Shown here: positions 5,368 through 5,764 of the stretch, piece after piece
Layout: every line of letters starts with the position of its first letter
Numbering within the stretch: position 1 is the first letter of the stretch
Source of the DNA: an uncultured Clostridia bacterium
GTDB lineage: Bacteria > Bacillota > Clostridia > Oscillospirales > CAG-272
Direction of reading: 5' to 3'
NCBI GenBank assembly: GCA_937892405.1
Contig: CALAFS010000177.1
Location: 1-5,764 of the forward strand
DNA length: 5,764 nucleotides
Program-made: the position numbers and the translations under genes
The notes under the pieces: generated by a model
What the model was told of the DNA's origin: nothing
What the model saw: only the letters and a program-made list of their open reading frames with translations
Databases searched by the model: none

Positions 5368-5764
5368 TTATGATTTTTCGACGCGCTCGCCGAAGGTGTC
5401 GGGATGCGCGGGATCAAAGAGCTCGTTCGCCCACATGAGCGTCACGAGATCCTCGGTGTCCGAAAGGTTGATGATATTGTGCGTATAGCCGGGCAGCATG
5501 TGCACCGCCTCGATCTTTTCTCCGGAAACCTCAAACTTCAGCACTTCATCGCTCCCGATTTTTCTCTCCTCGATCAGGGCGTGGCCCGAGACGACGATGA
5601 AGAATTCCCACTTGGAATTGTGCCAATGCTCGCCCTTGGTGATCCCCGGCTTTGAAATATTGACGGAGAATTGCCCGGCGTCCGCCGTACGGAGAAGCTC
5701 TGTAAAGCTGCCGCGCCGGTCGACATTCATTTTCAGCGGGAAAGCGACCTTTTCGGGCGGGAGG
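5368..5764 (-). CDS. capF: CapF-type UDP-sugar reductase, C-terminal cupin region only (5' part off window)
   Basis: The frame is open from the right edge (about 131 codons visible) to a TAA at 5368-5370. An internal ATG at 5730 is not the start, because conserved sequence continues upstream of it (LPPEKVAFPLK). The visible part matches the C-terminal cupin domain of CapF/WbjC: RGSFTELLRT, QFSVNISKPGITKGEHWHNS, FFIVVSGHALIEERK, LPGYTHNIINL, MWANELFDP. The HWH cluster and the His in GYTHN are probable metal ligands. In known CapF proteins (around 370 residues) an N-terminal NAD(P)-dependent short-chain reductase domain precedes this cupin, and together they carry out epimerisation and reduction of a UDP-4-keto-6-deoxy-HexNAc. 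That domain must lie beyond the edge, probably with capE before it. The spacing of 14 nt to capG shows co-transcription. Confidence 0.92.
   Translation of the reverse strand, partial: LPPEKVAFPLKMNVDRRGSFTELLRTADAGQFSVNISKPGITKGEHWHNSKWEFFIVVSGHALIEERKIGSDEVLKFEVSGEKIEAVHMLPGYTHNIINLSDTEDLVTLMWANELFDPAHPDTFGERVEKS

Noticed and set aside
4496..5488. Long open frame of 330 codons on the plus strand
   Set aside because: It lies opposite the well-supported epimerase (and the capF end), has no ribosome site or promoter, and its translation shows no family features; it is an antisense shadow.
1..5764. CRISPR array, transposase, phage or defence system
   Set aside because: No regularly spaced direct repeats, no transposase or integrase motifs and no nuclease or toxin-antitoxin features were seen on either strand.

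Overview
This window looks like a chromosomal segment from a Clostridia-type Firmicute (moderate GC, perhaps a gut or rumen Oscillospirales/Christensenellales-like lineage). The pointers are a thioredoxin next to a very short ferredoxin-thioredoxin reductase (FTR) catalytic-type protein, a bacterial FatA/FatB-type acyl-ACP thioesterase, a Listeria-Bacteroides-repeat surface protein, and AT-rich spacers with Gram-positive style promoters and strong GGAGG-type ribosome sites. The lineage is an inference; no rRNA or other marker gene is present.

Layout from left to right. (1) Positions 1-1840, minus strand: the first 613 codons of a large secreted protein with a signal peptide, beta-helix-like repeats, one Listeria-Bacteroides repeat and MBG/Ig-like repeats. 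Its 3' end lies off the left edge, and its own promoter is at 1872-1900. (2) Positions 2055-2560, minus strand: a two-gene redox operon of thioredoxin and a 65-residue FTR catalytic-chain homologue. The genes overlap by ATGA and end at a clear intrinsic terminator (2001-2032). (3) Positions 2722-3432, plus strand: acyl-ACP thioesterase, divergent from the redox operon, with back-to-back promoters in 2590-2686. (4) Positions 3433-3744: an AT-rich spacer with a perfect 12-bp inverted repeat and then the promoter of (5), a 99-residue conserved-looking protein of unknown function (3745-4044, plus strand). (6) Positions 4102-4150: a strong bidirectional terminator separating that gene from a convergent minus-strand polysaccharide operon. 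(7) Positions 5764-4166, minus strand: the 3' part of capF (C-terminal cupin region) followed by a complete capG-type UDP-GlcNAc 2-epimerase. These are two consecutive steps of UDP-N-acetyl-L-fucosamine synthesis for a capsule or cell-surface polysaccharide, and this is the promoter-distal end of that operon.

Functional links. The thioredoxin and FTR-like protein are probably redox partners, possibly ferredoxin-linked. CapF and CapG act in sequence. The thioesterase would release fatty acids from acyl-ACP. I see no CRISPR array, transposon, phage gene, toxin-antitoxin pair or recognisable defence system, and nothing that clearly amounts to an undescribed multi-gene system. The items most worth a second look are the shortened, re-spaced FTR-like protein coupled to thioredoxin, the orphan 99-residue gene with its structured flanks, and several unexplained inverted repeats in the spacers.
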